Part shown: positions 35,062-44,648 of the stretch, piece after piece | Layout: each line of letters opens with the position of its first letter | How positions within the stretch are numbered: position 1 is the stretch's first letter | Assembly: GCF_003182355.1 (NCBI RefSeq) | Contig: NZ_QGTW01000014.1 | Location: 1 to 64,000, forward strand | Direction: 5' to 3' | Length of the DNA stretch: 64,000 nucleotides | Source of the DNA: Cytobacillus oceanisediminis | GTDB lineage: Bacteria > Bacillota > Bacilli > Bacillales > Cytobacillaceae | The notes under the pieces: model-generated | What the model was told of the DNA's origin: nothing | The model's database searches: none | Seen by the model: only the letters and a program-made list of their open reading frames with translations | Made by a program: the position numbers and the translations under genes

Positions 35062-36060
35062 TTAAAAAGCTGTTTTCGCACCAATGTAACGTGGCTTCCA
35101 GTAGGAATTATTCATGTCACTGATTTCTACACCTCGAGATGAACCAGCATGAATAAACTTGTTATTCCCAAGATAAATTCCTGCATGGGATGGACCTGCT
35201 TTATACGTTTCAAAGAAGACAAGATCCCCTGCTCTTGGTGTTGAAACTGACCTTGTAGCACTCCAAATGGATGCTACAGTACGAGGAATGGAGATTCCTA
35301 CGTTGCTATATACATAGTTAAGGTAGCCGCTGCAATCAAATCCTGACGGCGTGCTTCCCGCCCATGCGTATGGAACACCTATATATTTCTTTGCTTCTGC
35401 TATAAGCTCGTCAACCTGTGATGCAGTCTGGGCTGCTACTTTCGTTTCTGTTGTCTGGCTAACTGCAGTCCCTTTAACCTTTAAAGTTTGGCCTGCATAA
35501 ATAAGATTAGAAGAAAGATTATTCATTGCCTTTAATTGTGAAACCGATAAGTTATGGCGAGATGCAATTCCGGAAAGAGTGTCGCCTCTTTGAATTTTAT
35601 AGACACTGCTGCTTCCTGAAGAAGCTGTTGCTGCAGGTACAGATACACTTTGAGATGTGCCTTTGACCTTAAGCTTTTGGCCTGGATAAATGGTGTCACG
35701 GCTAAGCCCGTTTAAATTCTTAAGAGCGCTGACGGAAAGGCCATGTTTTCTTGCAATTCCCCATAAAGTATCGCCTGATTTCACTGTATAGCTGACTGCT
35801 CCACTGCTTGATGTACCAGTTGAAGCCTCATGACTGTGCGGTGCCAACAGAGATAAAGACTGCCCTGTATAAATCGTCGAACCAGAAATGTTATTCCATT
35901 TCTTTAATTCTTCCACTGACAGATTATTATTAATGGAAATTCTCCACAATGTATCGCCTGACTGAACTTTATATCTATTTTCATGAGCACTTGCTTCACC
36001 ATTGAACGTTGTAAACAATAAACCAGCTGTCGCAGCCATTGTAAGTAGTTGTTTTTTCAA
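35062..36060 (-). CDS. LysM-NlpC/P60 peptidoglycan hydrolase (LytE/CwlS-like)
   Basis: A 332-residue secreted D,L-endopeptidase. After the signal peptide (cleavage after GEASA) come three LysM repeats (about residues 27-70, 91-134 and 153-197) and an NlpC/P60 domain. The catalytic Cys lies in GFDCSGYLNYVY, the His in GPSHAGIYLGNN, and a second His in FIHAGSS. The longer frame has GTG 36069, but AAGGAG at 36069-36074 is one base from it and eight from TTG 36060, so TTG 36060 is the likely start. It should cut the D-Glu to diaminopimelate bond in cell-wall stems. Confidence 0.93.
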   Translation of the reverse strand: MKKQLLTMAATAGLLFTTFNGEASAHENRYKVQSGDTLWRISINNNLSVEELKKWNNISGSTIYTGQSLSLLAPHSHEASTGTSSSGAVSYTVKSGDTLWGIARKHGLSVSALKNLNGLSRDTIYPGQKLKVKGTSQSVSVPAATASSGSSSVYKIQRGDTLSGIASRHNLSVSQLKAMNNLSSNLIYAGQTLKVKGTAVSQTTETKVAAQTASQVDELIAEAKKYIGVPYAWAGSTPSGFDCSGYLNYVYSNVGISIPRTVASIWSATRSVSTPRAGDLVFFETYKAGPSHAGIYLGNNKFIHAGSSRGVEISDMNNSYWKPRYIGAKTAF

Positions 36061-36069
36061 GTTGTACAC

Positions 36070-36376
36070 TCCTTAAATTTCTTTGACAACCTAATATTAG
36101 TAATAAAACTAGTAAAATCCTACCTGAAAATATTGGAGGGATTGGTAAAACTATCTCCCCGTTCCCAAACTTCCCTTAATAACCTAACTCTTCCAATGGA
36201 ATCTAGTAAATTTAACCCAGAAAATAATAGAAATTTAAACTATTAATGGAAACACAAGAGCAATATACCCCAAGTTGATTGAATATTTACAATAAACTTT
36301 TTAATAGAAAATACCCCCAAAAATAAAAAAATCCCGTTCTTTAGCTGTTTATCTTACTTTTAATAACGAATATAAA
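36070..36376. other. AT-rich intergenic region
   Basis: About 300 bases of AT-rich spacer between two minus-strand genes. It should hold the hydrolase promoter. I looked for a selenocysteine tRNA or other structured RNA near selB and saw none. Confidence 0.5.
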
Positions 36377-36404
36377 TAAAAAAAGCCGGTCTAAGGACCA
36401 GCTT
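36377..36404 (-). terminator. Terminator of selB
   Basis: AAGCTGGTC pairs with GACCGGCTT around CTTA, then seven T on the minus strand. Confidence 0.88.
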
Positions 36405-38309
36405 TTAATTAATGACTGTTTTTCTCCAAACTCTTTTGTTCTCGATTCGGTTTGTAAGTCCCATGGAGTCGAGCCTCTCTAAAAAAGGAATCATATATTT
36501 CCTGGAAAGTCCCAGGACTTCCTTGGCATCTCCAACTTCGAATTCAGTACCTGTATCTTTTTTTAGTTTGTCTACTGCTTGTCCGAAATGGTCTCCATGC
36601 CAATAGAATTGCCCATCAAGTGGCACAATTGTTCCCTGCTCTTCTAAGAAACGCTTCAAATCTCCTTTTAGAACTTCTGGAATCCCAGCAGAAAAATAAT
36701 AGTCATCGAAATGCTTTACTTTTAAACCATCCTTTTTTAATTCAGCCAGAAGATTCTCGATGCGTTTTTGCCAGTTTTGCGGGATGTGCGGATGGAAATC
36801 GGCATTTTGCAAGTATTGCCCTTTTCTTCTGAAAATTTCACCTTCAGTTCCAAGGCTTATCACAAATTCAACAAGCATTTTAGGATATTCTCTCAGCATA
36901 ATCTGAAGAAGTTCTGCTTTATTTAACCCCTGCTTCATCGGGTTCTCATGATGAAACTCATGTAAACGGTCATATATTTCTTCTTCAATACTTTCTTTTA
37001 TAGCAGCAAGTGTAAATTCTTTGCTGTTTATATTAAGGAAATCTGCATCCGACAGGGATTCTTTTACTGTCATTTCATCTAGTGATGTTCTGGTAATTAT
37101 TTCGGAAAGCGACAAACTCTTACCTTCCGTTAACGCAGCCATGATTCTATCTTTAGGGCTGCCCTCTTTTTTCTTGCTTAATTCCTCTATGGTTTTTAAT
37201 CCAAACCGATATTTCTCACCGTTAGGATCAATTACCCAGCCGCCTCCGATTGTCTCCTGGGGACTTGGCCTCCTCAAAATAAACCGGTCTCCTCTTTTGG
37301 TTACAATCTCCTCGTCCAATCGCAGCTGGCAGAGAATTTCTCCATCATTATCGTTTAATTCATTACGATCGAAAAATACAATTCTTCCCATTACTTCAGC
37401 TGTCCCAATATGGCATTTAATCGGCATCCGCTGTTTTATAATATGTTCAAGATTTTCAACCATTCTAACAGCTACATCAATGGTTTTCGTTACGCTAAAA
37501 TGCTCAGAAGAAACAAGCACTTCTCCACGCTCAATGTCTTCCTTAGATACCCCGGAAAGGTTAATTGCTGCCCTTTGCCCTGCAAAGGCGGTAGTTGCAG
37601 GCTGATGATGCACCTGAAGCTGCCGAGCTCTTACCTCAAGTCCTTTTGGCAGAATCTTAAGAGGCTGCCCTTCTTCAACCCATCCTTCATAAACCGTTCC
37701 TCTTACTACCGTTCCTTGCCCCTTTACGGTGAATACCTGATCAATCGGCAGGCGGAAAGCCCCTTTCGCATCCCGGGTATCCTGTTCTTTCAAAGTATGA
37801 ATGATTAACTGCTTTAGTTCATCAATTCCGTTAAGGGACAGACTATCTGTTAATACGAAGGGAACATGTTCAAATACTGTTCCTTTAAGTTCCTCGATTA
37901 TTTCTTCCTTTACAAGGTCAATAAATTCCTCTTCTACTCGATCAATCTTCGTAATAGCAACAATCCCATTTCGGATCCCAAGAAAATCAAGAATCTCCAG
38001 GTGTTCTTTTGTTTGCGGCATTACCCCTTCATCAGCAGCAACTACTAAAACGACTAAGTCTATTCCCGCTACACCGGCTATCATCTGCCGTATAAAGCGT
38101 TCATGTCCGGGAACATCCACGACAGATATTTGAATTTCCTCATCTTCATATAAAGGTGCAAACCCGAGCTCTATGGATATTTGCCGTTCTTTTTCTTCTT
38201 TCAGCCTATCAGTATCTACATTCGTTAAAGCTTTAGTTAAAGTTGTTTTTCCATGGTCGATATGACCTGCCATGCCTATAGTAAAATATCTCTTCGTCAA
38301 ATCTGCCAC
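36405..38309 (-). CDS. selB: Selenocysteine-specific elongation factor
   Basis: A 634-residue SelB: the GTPase domain has GHIDHGKTT (P loop, residues 15-23), DVPGHE and TKID. EF-Tu-like domains follow (FTVKGQGTVVRGTV), a domain-IV region, and C-terminal winged helices that bind the SECIS hairpin (about 380-630). It delivers Sec-tRNA to UGA codons. The length is normal, so it is not a fragment. No selA, selD, selC or selenoprotein gene is next to it; the neighbours are a wall hydrolase and coaW. Confidence 0.95.
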   Translation of the reverse strand: MADLTKRYFTIGMAGHIDHGKTTLTKALTNVDTDRLKEEKERQISIELGFAPLYEDEEIQISVVDVPGHERFIRQMIAGVAGIDLVVLVVAADEGVMPQTKEHLEILDFLGIRNGIVAITKIDRVEEEFIDLVKEEIIEELKGTVFEHVPFVLTDSLSLNGIDELKQLIIHTLKEQDTRDAKGAFRLPIDQVFTVKGQGTVVRGTVYEGWVEEGQPLKILPKGLEVRARQLQVHHQPATTAFAGQRAAINLSGVSKEDIERGEVLVSSEHFSVTKTIDVAVRMVENLEHIIKQRMPIKCHIGTAEVMGRIVFFDRNELNDNDGEILCQLRLDEEIVTKRGDRFILRRPSPQETIGGGWVIDPNGEKYRFGLKTIEELSKKKEGSPKDRIMAALTEGKSLSLSEIITRTSLDEMTVKESLSDADFLNINSKEFTLAAIKESIEEEIYDRLHEFHHENPMKQGLNKAELLQIMLREYPKMLVEFVISLGTEGEIFRRKGQYLQNADFHPHIPQNWQKRIENLLAELKKDGLKVKHFDDYYFSAGIPEVLKGDLKRFLEEQGTIVPLDGQFYWHGDHFGQAVDKLKKDTGTEFEVGDAKEVLGLSRKYMIPFLERLDSMGLTNRIENKRVWRKTVIN

Positions 38310-38372
38310 CTACTTCTATATACGTTCTTTTTAACTGTATCCTGAAAAAAAGAATCTTTCAATAAACAGGTA

Positions 38373-39179
38373 TTATAAAGACAAGAAAGCCCCCACTGCA
38401 CCGCTGTATTCCCCATTCTTAATAAAAACCGGATTTAAGCCAAGCATGTTGGTATAATGCTCTAAGCGGTTCTTAAGCAGCTTATTATTTTTGAGAGTAT
38501 TTCCAATATAAACGATGTCTTTAATTTGATGCTGGGAAGCAGACTGCATACTTAAAAGTACAATCGTTTCTGCAATCATATTGGTTAGGCTTGCTATTTT
38601 ATCCTCATTGCTTACCTCTTCATTAATGCGGACTTTTCCAAAATTGCTGGCGGTCAGGCTGCCGTCTATTGGAGGTTTGGAGGGGTGGTAGATATCTTTA
38701 ACCAGCAAATCTGCAGCCGCAGCTTCCCCTTTTCTTGCCAGAGAAACCAGCTCTGAAAAGCCGGTTTCTCCAGTAAGCAATTTCCCCAGCCCCAAAAATG
38801 TGCCTCCGCCGATACCGCTCCCTAATATTCGGGTATATTCCCTGGCCTTGATAAGATAAATGGATGTACCGGTTCCAATATTAATGAGCAAATAGTTTTC
38901 CTTCGTTTTCCCTTCCTGCTTCATCAAAAAATCTGCTCCTTCACAGCTTGCCTTAAATTCAGAAACAGGAATGGCATTTGGAAAGAAATCATTTTTTAGT
39001 AATTCTGATTGGCCGCCTGTCAATGCTACTGATGCCCCAGCAGCAGTCATCTTCAGCCAATTCATTGAATTCTGTAAGTCATCCATTGAATAAGTCTTAT
39101 AGTGAAAGCGTCCACTTTCTTCATAAACCATTTTCAGCAATGTACCGCCCGCATCTATCCCAACTTTAACAGTTCTCAT
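38373..39179 (-). CDS. coaW: Type II pantothenate kinase
   Basis: A 268-residue kinase of the staphylococcal CoaW type, which phosphorylates pantothenate in the first step of coenzyme A synthesis and is not feedback-inhibited in S. aureus. The phosphate-binding motif GIDAGGTLLKMVY is at residues 7-19, with NIGTGTSIYLI and GSGIGGGTFLGLGKLL further on. It is 63 bases upstream of selB on the same strand and 27 bases downstream of the YwaF-like gene, so the three may share a transcript. Confidence 0.93.
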   Translation of the reverse strand: MRTVKVGIDAGGTLLKMVYEESGRFHYKTYSMDDLQNSMNWLKMTAAGASVALTGGQSELLKNDFFPNAIPVSEFKASCEGADFLMKQEGKTKENYLLINIGTGTSIYLIKAREYTRILGSGIGGGTFLGLGKLLTGETGFSELVSLARKGEAAAADLLVKDIYHPSKPPIDGSLTASNFGKVRINEEVSNEDKIASLTNMIAETIVLLSMQSASQHQIKDIVYIGNTLKNNKLLKNRLEHYTNMLGLNPVFIKNGEYSGAVGAFLSL

Positions 39180-39206
39180 GAAGATTCCTCCTTTCTTGCA
39201 GATTGC

Positions 39207-39908
39207 CTACCTTTTCCTTTTGAACGGCATCAGCAGCAAAAGAAACAGCAATATGGCAGCCCCTTCAAGTGATAATATGTAAACAGGGTACGGACCAAAA
39301 TAATCCAATAAAGAGGCATTATCCGGTTTATAGGACAGGAACATATAATTTCCGTCTGTAAGTTTGTTTGCCATAAAAGCAACAGCTGCACTTATATTTA
39401 AAAATAGGACGGACATGAGCATTCCTTTACCTGTTGGCCTATATTGATGGACAAACACAAAATACAGGCATGTCCAAATAATAAGATCATGGGTAATAAA
39501 AAATTGAAAATAACGAAAGTGGGGAAAGCCTAAAAACAGCTCGGGAGTCAGGAGGGCCATCAAAGCACCGACTATCCCAATGAAATAAACAATTTGGAAA
39601 ATGGCTTTAGATTTAGTTGCCAGTAAAACCAAACATAGAATTAGGCTAATCGAACAGAGATGGAGTGGCAAAGTGTAGGAAATATCCCAATAACCACCTT
39701 TGTAAAGCCATATATGATAGAAGAGTTCCATCGTAAAAAGCAAGAAAAACATTACCTTCCTGACTTGTCCGTCAATGTGGCGAAGGCGATCACGGAATAT
39801 GAACATAATACCGGAAACTGCAGCAAATAAGGCAAGCATTAAAAGATGAGAACCTGTAAAAGCAATAAAAGGGAAAGCATTATAATCATGAGAAAAAACT
39901 CCGGCCAT
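39207..39908 (-). CDS. TIGR02206 family membrane protein (YwaF-like)
   Basis: A 233-residue integral membrane protein with seven hydrophobic segments. The YwaF-type motifs are visible: MELFYHIWLYKGGYWDISYTLPLHLCSISL and YFGPYPVYILSLEG. Function is not known. It precedes coaW on the same strand. Confidence 0.87.
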   Translation of the reverse strand: MAGVFSHDYNAFPFIAFTGSHLLMLALFAAVSGIMFIFRDRLRHIDGQVRKVMFFLLFTMELFYHIWLYKGGYWDISYTLPLHLCSISLILCLVLLATKSKAIFQIVYFIGIVGALMALLTPELFLGFPHFRYFQFFITHDLIIWTCLYFVFVHQYRPTGKGMLMSVLFLNISAAVAFMANKLTDGNYMFLSYKPDNASLLDYFGPYPVYILSLEGAAILLFLLLLMPFKRKR

Positions 39909-40298
39909 AATAACTCTCTCCCTTCAGAACATTTATCTTTTAAATTAATGTTTAATTGCTACATTCCTTCTTTAAGCAAAGGCTTTGTTAAATTTGCCTC
40001 TTGATTTCCGCTCCAGGCGCTCCCTTTCCGCAGGCGGTCGGGGAGCGCGCCTTTGTGGGTCTACCTTTGAAACGCTGCTCCTGCAGGACATTGAATAAGC
40101 ACCTCGAATAAACCCGCACGAAGAACATGCCAATTCATTTTCGAGATCTCGCGCCATCCACTCCAATCAGCAGGGTGCTAAAATCAACAAAGCCAAAACA
40201 AAAGAATATGGAAACAAAGAAGATTACGATAAAAGATCATCTCAATGGGGATATGGATGAAAAAATATTATCTATTTAACATGTTTACTGTGCAACCC
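39909..40298. other. Intergenic region filled by repeat copy R4
   Basis: The 390-base gap is largely repeat copy R4 (39981-40194). No other open frame looks coding. Confidence 0.65.
39981..40194 (+). repeat. Dispersed intergenic repeat, copy R4 (long form)
   Basis: GGCTTTGTT at the left end and AACAAAGCC at the right end are perfect 9-bp inverted repeats. Inside, in order: TTGATTTCCGCTCCAGGCG, GCAGGCGGTCGGGGAGCG, GGTCTACCTTTGAAACGC, CTCCTGCAGGACATTGAATAA, CACGAAGAACATG...ATTTTCGAGATCTCGCGCC and CACTCCAATCAGCAGGGTGC. Best preserved ends of the five copies. Confidence 0.82.
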
Positions 40299-40673
40299 TT
40301 ACTGATTAAACCAAAGCGGATCATCATTATCAACTTCTCCATTATAATTTATCAGTATTTCTTCTCCCGCCTTTATATCCTTATAGGCAAAAAAATCAAA
40401 AGTGTGGTTATCAAAATTAATATCATAAACAGCATTTGGTTTATAGGAATGGTTGAAAAGCATCCCATAGCCTAATAGAATTGCACTGTGTTTAGCTCCG
40501 TATTCGAAGGCATAATCAGCAAGAGCGGTTTTTTCTATATGCTGATGCTCTTCATTTGGGTAAGGCAGGACTGGTGCTTCATGGATCAGCTCACCCTTTT
40601 TAATATCACGTGTGGCAAATACTCCTCTGTTATGTTCGCCATCACTTAGCGTAGATGTTTTGATTTCAATCAT
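40299..40673 (-). CDS. SET domain protein, 124 aa
   Basis: A 124-residue protein consisting of a SET fold alone. Visible motifs are HNRGVFATRDIKKGELI (residues 14-30), GYGMLFNHSYKPNA (the NHS cofactor motif) and AGEEILINYNG near the C terminus. Eukaryotic SET enzymes methylate lysines using S-adenosylmethionine; small bacterial versions have no confirmed substrate. It lacks pre- and post-SET parts. Confidence 0.88.
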   Translation of the reverse strand: MIEIKTSTLSDGEHNRGVFATRDIKKGELIHEAPVLPYPNEEHQHIEKTALADYAFEYGAKHSAILLGYGMLFNHSYKPNAVYDINFDNHTFDFFAYKDIKAGEEILINYNGEVDNDDPLWFNQ

Positions 40674-40773
40674 TTAGTTACCTGCTCATTCTCGTCTATG
40701 ACGTGTTTTATTTTTATGTTTGACAGTTATGTCTAAAGAAATAACTTTTAAAGGAATTTAGGGAGATCATATC

Positions 40774-41451
40774 TTATTTTCCGATAAGCTTATATTCTCC
40801 AAATTCTAGCTTTTTGGTGGTTTCAAGCTGTATTAATTTAGGGAACCCCAGTTGAATTTTTTGTGAGAACAATGGGCCGTCATATACAAACGTATGATAC
40901 TCTCCCGATTCTCCCATTGGGCAAACAGCTTTTTTTTGGATATCTTGCAAAAAGGCAGCATCAAGTTCCCTGCCCAGCCAGGACGGATCCAGTACATCCT
41001 CTCGAACACGAATTACTCTGGCCATATAACCTGATTTCACAAAGGTTTCTAGTGCCTGGATACTATCTTTTTCCTCCATCCAGAGAGGATAAACAGCATT
41101 AATTCCTGCTTCTTCTGCCACCTTTTCACCCCAATGGCGATGTCCTGCTAAGTACAGGTCACCATATGCAATGCCTGTAAGATTAAACTTATCTTTTAAT
41201 TTTTTTAATTCACTAATATAACGTTCTGTGTACTCTTCAAAGGAACAAGAAATGAATTCTACAGGTATAGATAATGCTTTAGCCTGAAGATGAATCAATT
41301 CGGTCTTTTCACCATGGCCAAAAGTTCTGCCAATCTCTGCTGGTACAGTTGTTATCAAACATGCAACTTCCACACCCTGCTTTACTAAAACCTCCAAAGC
41401 CAGGCAGCTGTCTTTGCCTCCGCTCCACGATAAAGCTACTCTATTAGCCAC
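40774..41451 (-). CDS. Dph6-like ATP-pyrophosphatase (diphthine-ammonia ligase family)
   Basis: A 225-residue N-type ATP-PPase with the PP-loop SWSGGKDSCLAL (residues 8-19) and the family motifs GIAYGDLYLAGHRHWGEKV and CPMGESGEYHTFVYDGP. The eukaryotic and archaeal enzyme amidates diphthine on elongation factor 2, a modification bacteria lack, so the substrate here must differ. ATG 41451 is followed immediately by the signature, giving a full-length protein. Confidence 0.87.
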   Translation of the reverse strand: MANRVALSWSGGKDSCLALEVLVKQGVEVACLITTVPAEIGRTFGHGEKTELIHLQAKALSIPVEFISCSFEEYTERYISELKKLKDKFNLTGIAYGDLYLAGHRHWGEKVAEEAGINAVYPLWMEEKDSIQALETFVKSGYMARVIRVREDVLDPSWLGRELDAAFLQDIQKKAVCPMGESGEYHTFVYDGPLFSQKIQLGFPKLIQLETTKKLEFGEYKLIGK

Positions 41452-41513
41452 ATAATCACCTTCTTACCTTTCAAAATTTGCAAAGGATAGGCTAGCTATC
41501 CTTCTATTTTCAA

Positions 41514-44500
41514 TTAATTTAAAAATTGAAACTCCGTGCTGCTGCCTGTCTGGCTCGCTGTTACTTCAAGGCGGGCGTCGATTCTTTCCTTTAATTCCGG
41601 GACATGGGAAATGATGCCAACAAGCCTGCCGCTGCTTTGAATATCGATTAAAGCCTCAATTGCCTGATCTAATGATTCAGGATCAAGTGTGCCAAATCCT
41701 TCATCAATGAACATCGTCTCAAGAGAAACCCCTCCGGCATATTGCTGGACTACATCAGCCAAGCCAAGTGCAAGGGCCAATGCCGCTTTAAAACTTTCTC
41801 CCCCTGATAATGTTTTGACATGCCTTTCCTGGCCTGTATACTGATCGAACACAAGCAATTCAAGACCGCTTTGCGCATTTCCCTTCGAACGGTCCGTTTT
41901 TCTCAGCAATTGGTACCGGCCGCTTGTCATCCGGGTTAATCGCCCATTTGCTTCTCTAAGTATATCGTCCAAAAATGCAGCAAGCACAAACCTTTCAAAA
42001 GTAACTCTGTATGTGTTCTGCCCTTTGGAAATTTCATATAAATGTCCAATCACTTTATAACGTTCTTCAAGCACCTTCATTTTCTCATTAATTTCTGTTA
42101 TTTTTTGTGAGGTTTCTTCATTATGCTTCTTTTTCATATACAGATTTGTATATTGATCCTGCAGCTGTTTTAGATGGTCATCTGTTTCTTTCAAGAGAGC
42201 TTGCAGACTTTCTATGTCTGGCTTTTCAACACCCTCTAAAAGCTGTAAGATCTCCGAATAGCGGTCAGTTACTGACCGTACTTCTTCACGATATTCCCGC
42301 ACTTCTAATTCCAGGGCACGAATCTCATGTTCGGATTTTTTCGCATTTCGGTATTCTCCATATACGTCAAACCCTTGATCCTTCATACGCTGAACAAAGT
42401 TCTGTCTTTCAACTGCCAGCTTTTCTTCAAGCTTAACAGCTTGCCTTTCAATCGTCTCCATTTTTGCCTGTTCAGCCATATAGGCAGCCTTTGTATCCTG
42501 GTATTTCTGTTGTGCAATTTCCAAACTTTTTTGCAAAGTCTCCAGTTTATCAACCGCTTCTTTTAGAGTGGCCTGGTAAGCTTCAATGGAACGCAGATTT
42601 TCCGGAATAGCCTCAGTCACCCTCGTCAAATTGCCTTTCTTTTCAGCATGGAGAATGGCGATATCATTTATTTGACTCTGCATCCGTTCTATTTCTGCAC
42701 CTAGTGCTTCCTTATGCTGATGAGATTTTTCCATTTCTAAGGTGCAAGCTTCCAATCTTAAGCTCTTTTTCTTTAACTCCTCTTGAAGATTCAAGAGATC
42801 CTTTCTTTGTGCAAGAAGAGTACTCTTAATAATCGGCAGATCTCCCTTTTCCATATCCGGCCGCTGTTTTTGTATAAGTTTGAATAGCTCACATAAAGTA
42901 TTTTCAATAGATTTCATGTTTGATTGAGATTCATAGAACGAAGACTCCGCTTTTGCTTTATCTGCTTCGATTTCGGCTGCATGCTGTTTGGCTGCCTTTA
43001 AATCTTTTTCATCAGGAATATCAGTTTGCGATGCAGCCGGATTTGGATGATGGTCTGAGCCGCAAACCGGACAAGCTTCTCCATTTTGCAGCTGATTTGC
43101 CAAGATGGATGCTTGCCCATGCAGCCATTTACGTTCCAGCTCCTCAACAAGCATTCTGGCATCTTCCAGCCTGGATGCTGTCTGTTCAAAGTATCTTTTC
43201 TTTTTTTCGAATACTTCGAGTGCTAGCGTATAATCGCCCTGCAGGTCTTCATATTTATGAAGCCGTTCTATTTCCTCAGCCATTTTTTCCAGCAGCCGGT
43301 CATGTTCCAAAAGCTTTAAATGACTCTTTTCAATTTCCTGTTTTTCCTCAGCCAATACTTGAATTTTATGATCAGAGGTTTTAATTGCTTCATCCTTATG
43401 CTTTTTTTGAAGGCGGAGGGTTTCCAGCTTTTCTTCAAGTGCACGAACCTGCTTTTCTACTTCAGCATAAGAATGGATATCCTCTTTCATGTTTTGCAGC
43501 CGGTTAACATTCTCCCCAGCCTGCTTTCTTTCATCTTCACGTTTCTTTTCAGCTTCCCATCTTTCTTCGTTCTCCTCTAACAGCCTAGCTAGGGAAGCAA
43601 TGCTTTTCTTTAGTGCAGTTAGTTCCTCTTTTGAAACGTCCAAGTCCTTCTTTAATTCATGGCAAAGCTGCTCCTGCTGGCTAAGCAAAGCTGCTTTCTG
43701 GGCAAGGGAAATTAGATTTTCCTTCCCGGCAAATTCTTCTTTTAATCCTTCCAGCTCATTTTTTCTTTGTTTCAGTTCGTCTCTTGCCTTTAACTGTTTG
43801 ATAATCGTTTCTGCTTCATACAGCTTTTTCTGGAGTTTGTCTCTTTTTTCTTTCTGGCTCTTGCCTGCAGCTGTTAATTGCTCAAGTCCTTCCCTCATTT
43901 GCCCAATTTCTGCATCAATAAGCGGCAGCAAAATTGTGTCATTTACACTGCCAGCTTCCAAATACTCAATAAGTTCCTCATTAAAAACTGCCTGGACCTG
44001 GAGTAAAAGCTGATCACGAAGCTTTACTTGGTCTTCAACTGTTCTTTTTAAATCAGAAGCATCTTCTTTAAGCTTTTCTTCAATCCGCTTATAAATCTGG
44101 GTGTGAAATAGCCGCTGAAGAATTATTTCCTTATCCTTGCTCTCTGAGGTTAGAAGTTTTCTGAATTCTCCCTGTGGGATCATCAGGATTTGCCTGAATT
44201 GGTTGCTGTCAATAATCATGATTTCCTTTATTTTTTCATCGACATCTCTTACATTTGACGCAAGAAGCTGCCGGCTTCCATTTTCATCATAAATATAAAG
44301 TTCAGCTTTGGCACTTACTATTGTTGTACCATCGCCACGTTCTTTTTTCTTTTCCTGTTGAGGCGATCTGGAAATGTAATATGATTTATTTCTTAATGTA
44401 AATTCAAGAGAAACCTCAGTCAGTGTTTCATTTTTGGCAAACTGGCTTCTAAGTTCCGGTCCATTGCGGTCCTCACCGCTTGCTTTTCCGTAGATTGCAT

Positions 44501-44648
44501 AGCTAATCCCATCAAATATGGTTGTTTTCCCCGAACCAGTCTTTCCGGAAATGACAAACATTGTTCGGTTCCCAAGTTCTGTAAAGTCAATTTGTTCACT
44601 ATCTGCATAAGGGCCGAACGCTTGCATCTTTAATTTTAATGGTCTCAT
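41514..44648 (-). CDS. sbcC: SbcC subunit of the SbcCD (Mre11-Rad50-like) nuclease
   Basis: A 1044-residue SMC-like ATPase. Walker A is SGKTGSGKTTIFDGISYAIYG (about residues 34-54). Long coiled coils flank the zinc hook CPVCGSDHH in the middle. The C-terminal end has the signature LSGGESFKAALALALGLADVV and Walker B LETMFIDEGFGTLD. With SbcD it opens hairpins and trims blocked DNA ends. ATG 44648 overlaps the sbcD stop by four bases. Confidence 0.96.
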   Translation of the reverse strand: MRPLKLKMQAFGPYADSEQIDFTELGNRTMFVISGKTGSGKTTIFDGISYAIYGKASGEDRNGPELRSQFAKNETLTEVSLEFTLRNKSYYISRSPQQEKKKERGDGTTIVSAKAELYIYDENGSRQLLASNVRDVDEKIKEIMIIDSNQFRQILMIPQGEFRKLLTSESKDKEIILQRLFHTQIYKRIEEKLKEDASDLKRTVEDQVKLRDQLLLQVQAVFNEELIEYLEAGSVNDTILLPLIDAEIGQMREGLEQLTAAGKSQKEKRDKLQKKLYEAETIIKQLKARDELKQRKNELEGLKEEFAGKENLISLAQKAALLSQQEQLCHELKKDLDVSKEELTALKKSIASLARLLEENEERWEAEKKREDERKQAGENVNRLQNMKEDIHSYAEVEKQVRALEEKLETLRLQKKHKDEAIKTSDHKIQVLAEEKQEIEKSHLKLLEHDRLLEKMAEEIERLHKYEDLQGDYTLALEVFEKKKRYFEQTASRLEDARMLVEELERKWLHGQASILANQLQNGEACPVCGSDHHPNPAASQTDIPDEKDLKAAKQHAAEIEADKAKAESSFYESQSNMKSIENTLCELFKLIQKQRPDMEKGDLPIIKSTLLAQRKDLLNLQEELKKKSLRLEACTLEMEKSHQHKEALGAEIERMQSQINDIAILHAEKKGNLTRVTEAIPENLRSIEAYQATLKEAVDKLETLQKSLEIAQQKYQDTKAAYMAEQAKMETIERQAVKLEEKLAVERQNFVQRMKDQGFDVYGEYRNAKKSEHEIRALELEVREYREEVRSVTDRYSEILQLLEGVEKPDIESLQALLKETDDHLKQLQDQYTNLYMKKKHNEETSQKITEINEKMKVLEERYKVIGHLYEISKGQNTYRVTFERFVLAAFLDDILREANGRLTRMTSGRYQLLRKTDRSKGNAQSGLELLVFDQYTGQERHVKTLSGGESFKAALALALGLADVVQQYAGGVSLETMFIDEGFGTLDPESLDQAIEALIDIQSSGRLVGIISHVPELKERIDARLEVTASQTGSSTEFQFLN

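Noticed and set aside
36070..36404. Possible selenocysteine tRNA next to selB
   Set aside because: No cloverleaf with a long variable arm, no UCA anticodon loop context and no GC-rich acceptor stem could be found in the spacers around selB.
43489..44013. 174-codon plus frame opposite sbcC
   Set aside because: Ser/Phe-rich translation of the antisense of a Glu/Lys coiled coil; a shadow.
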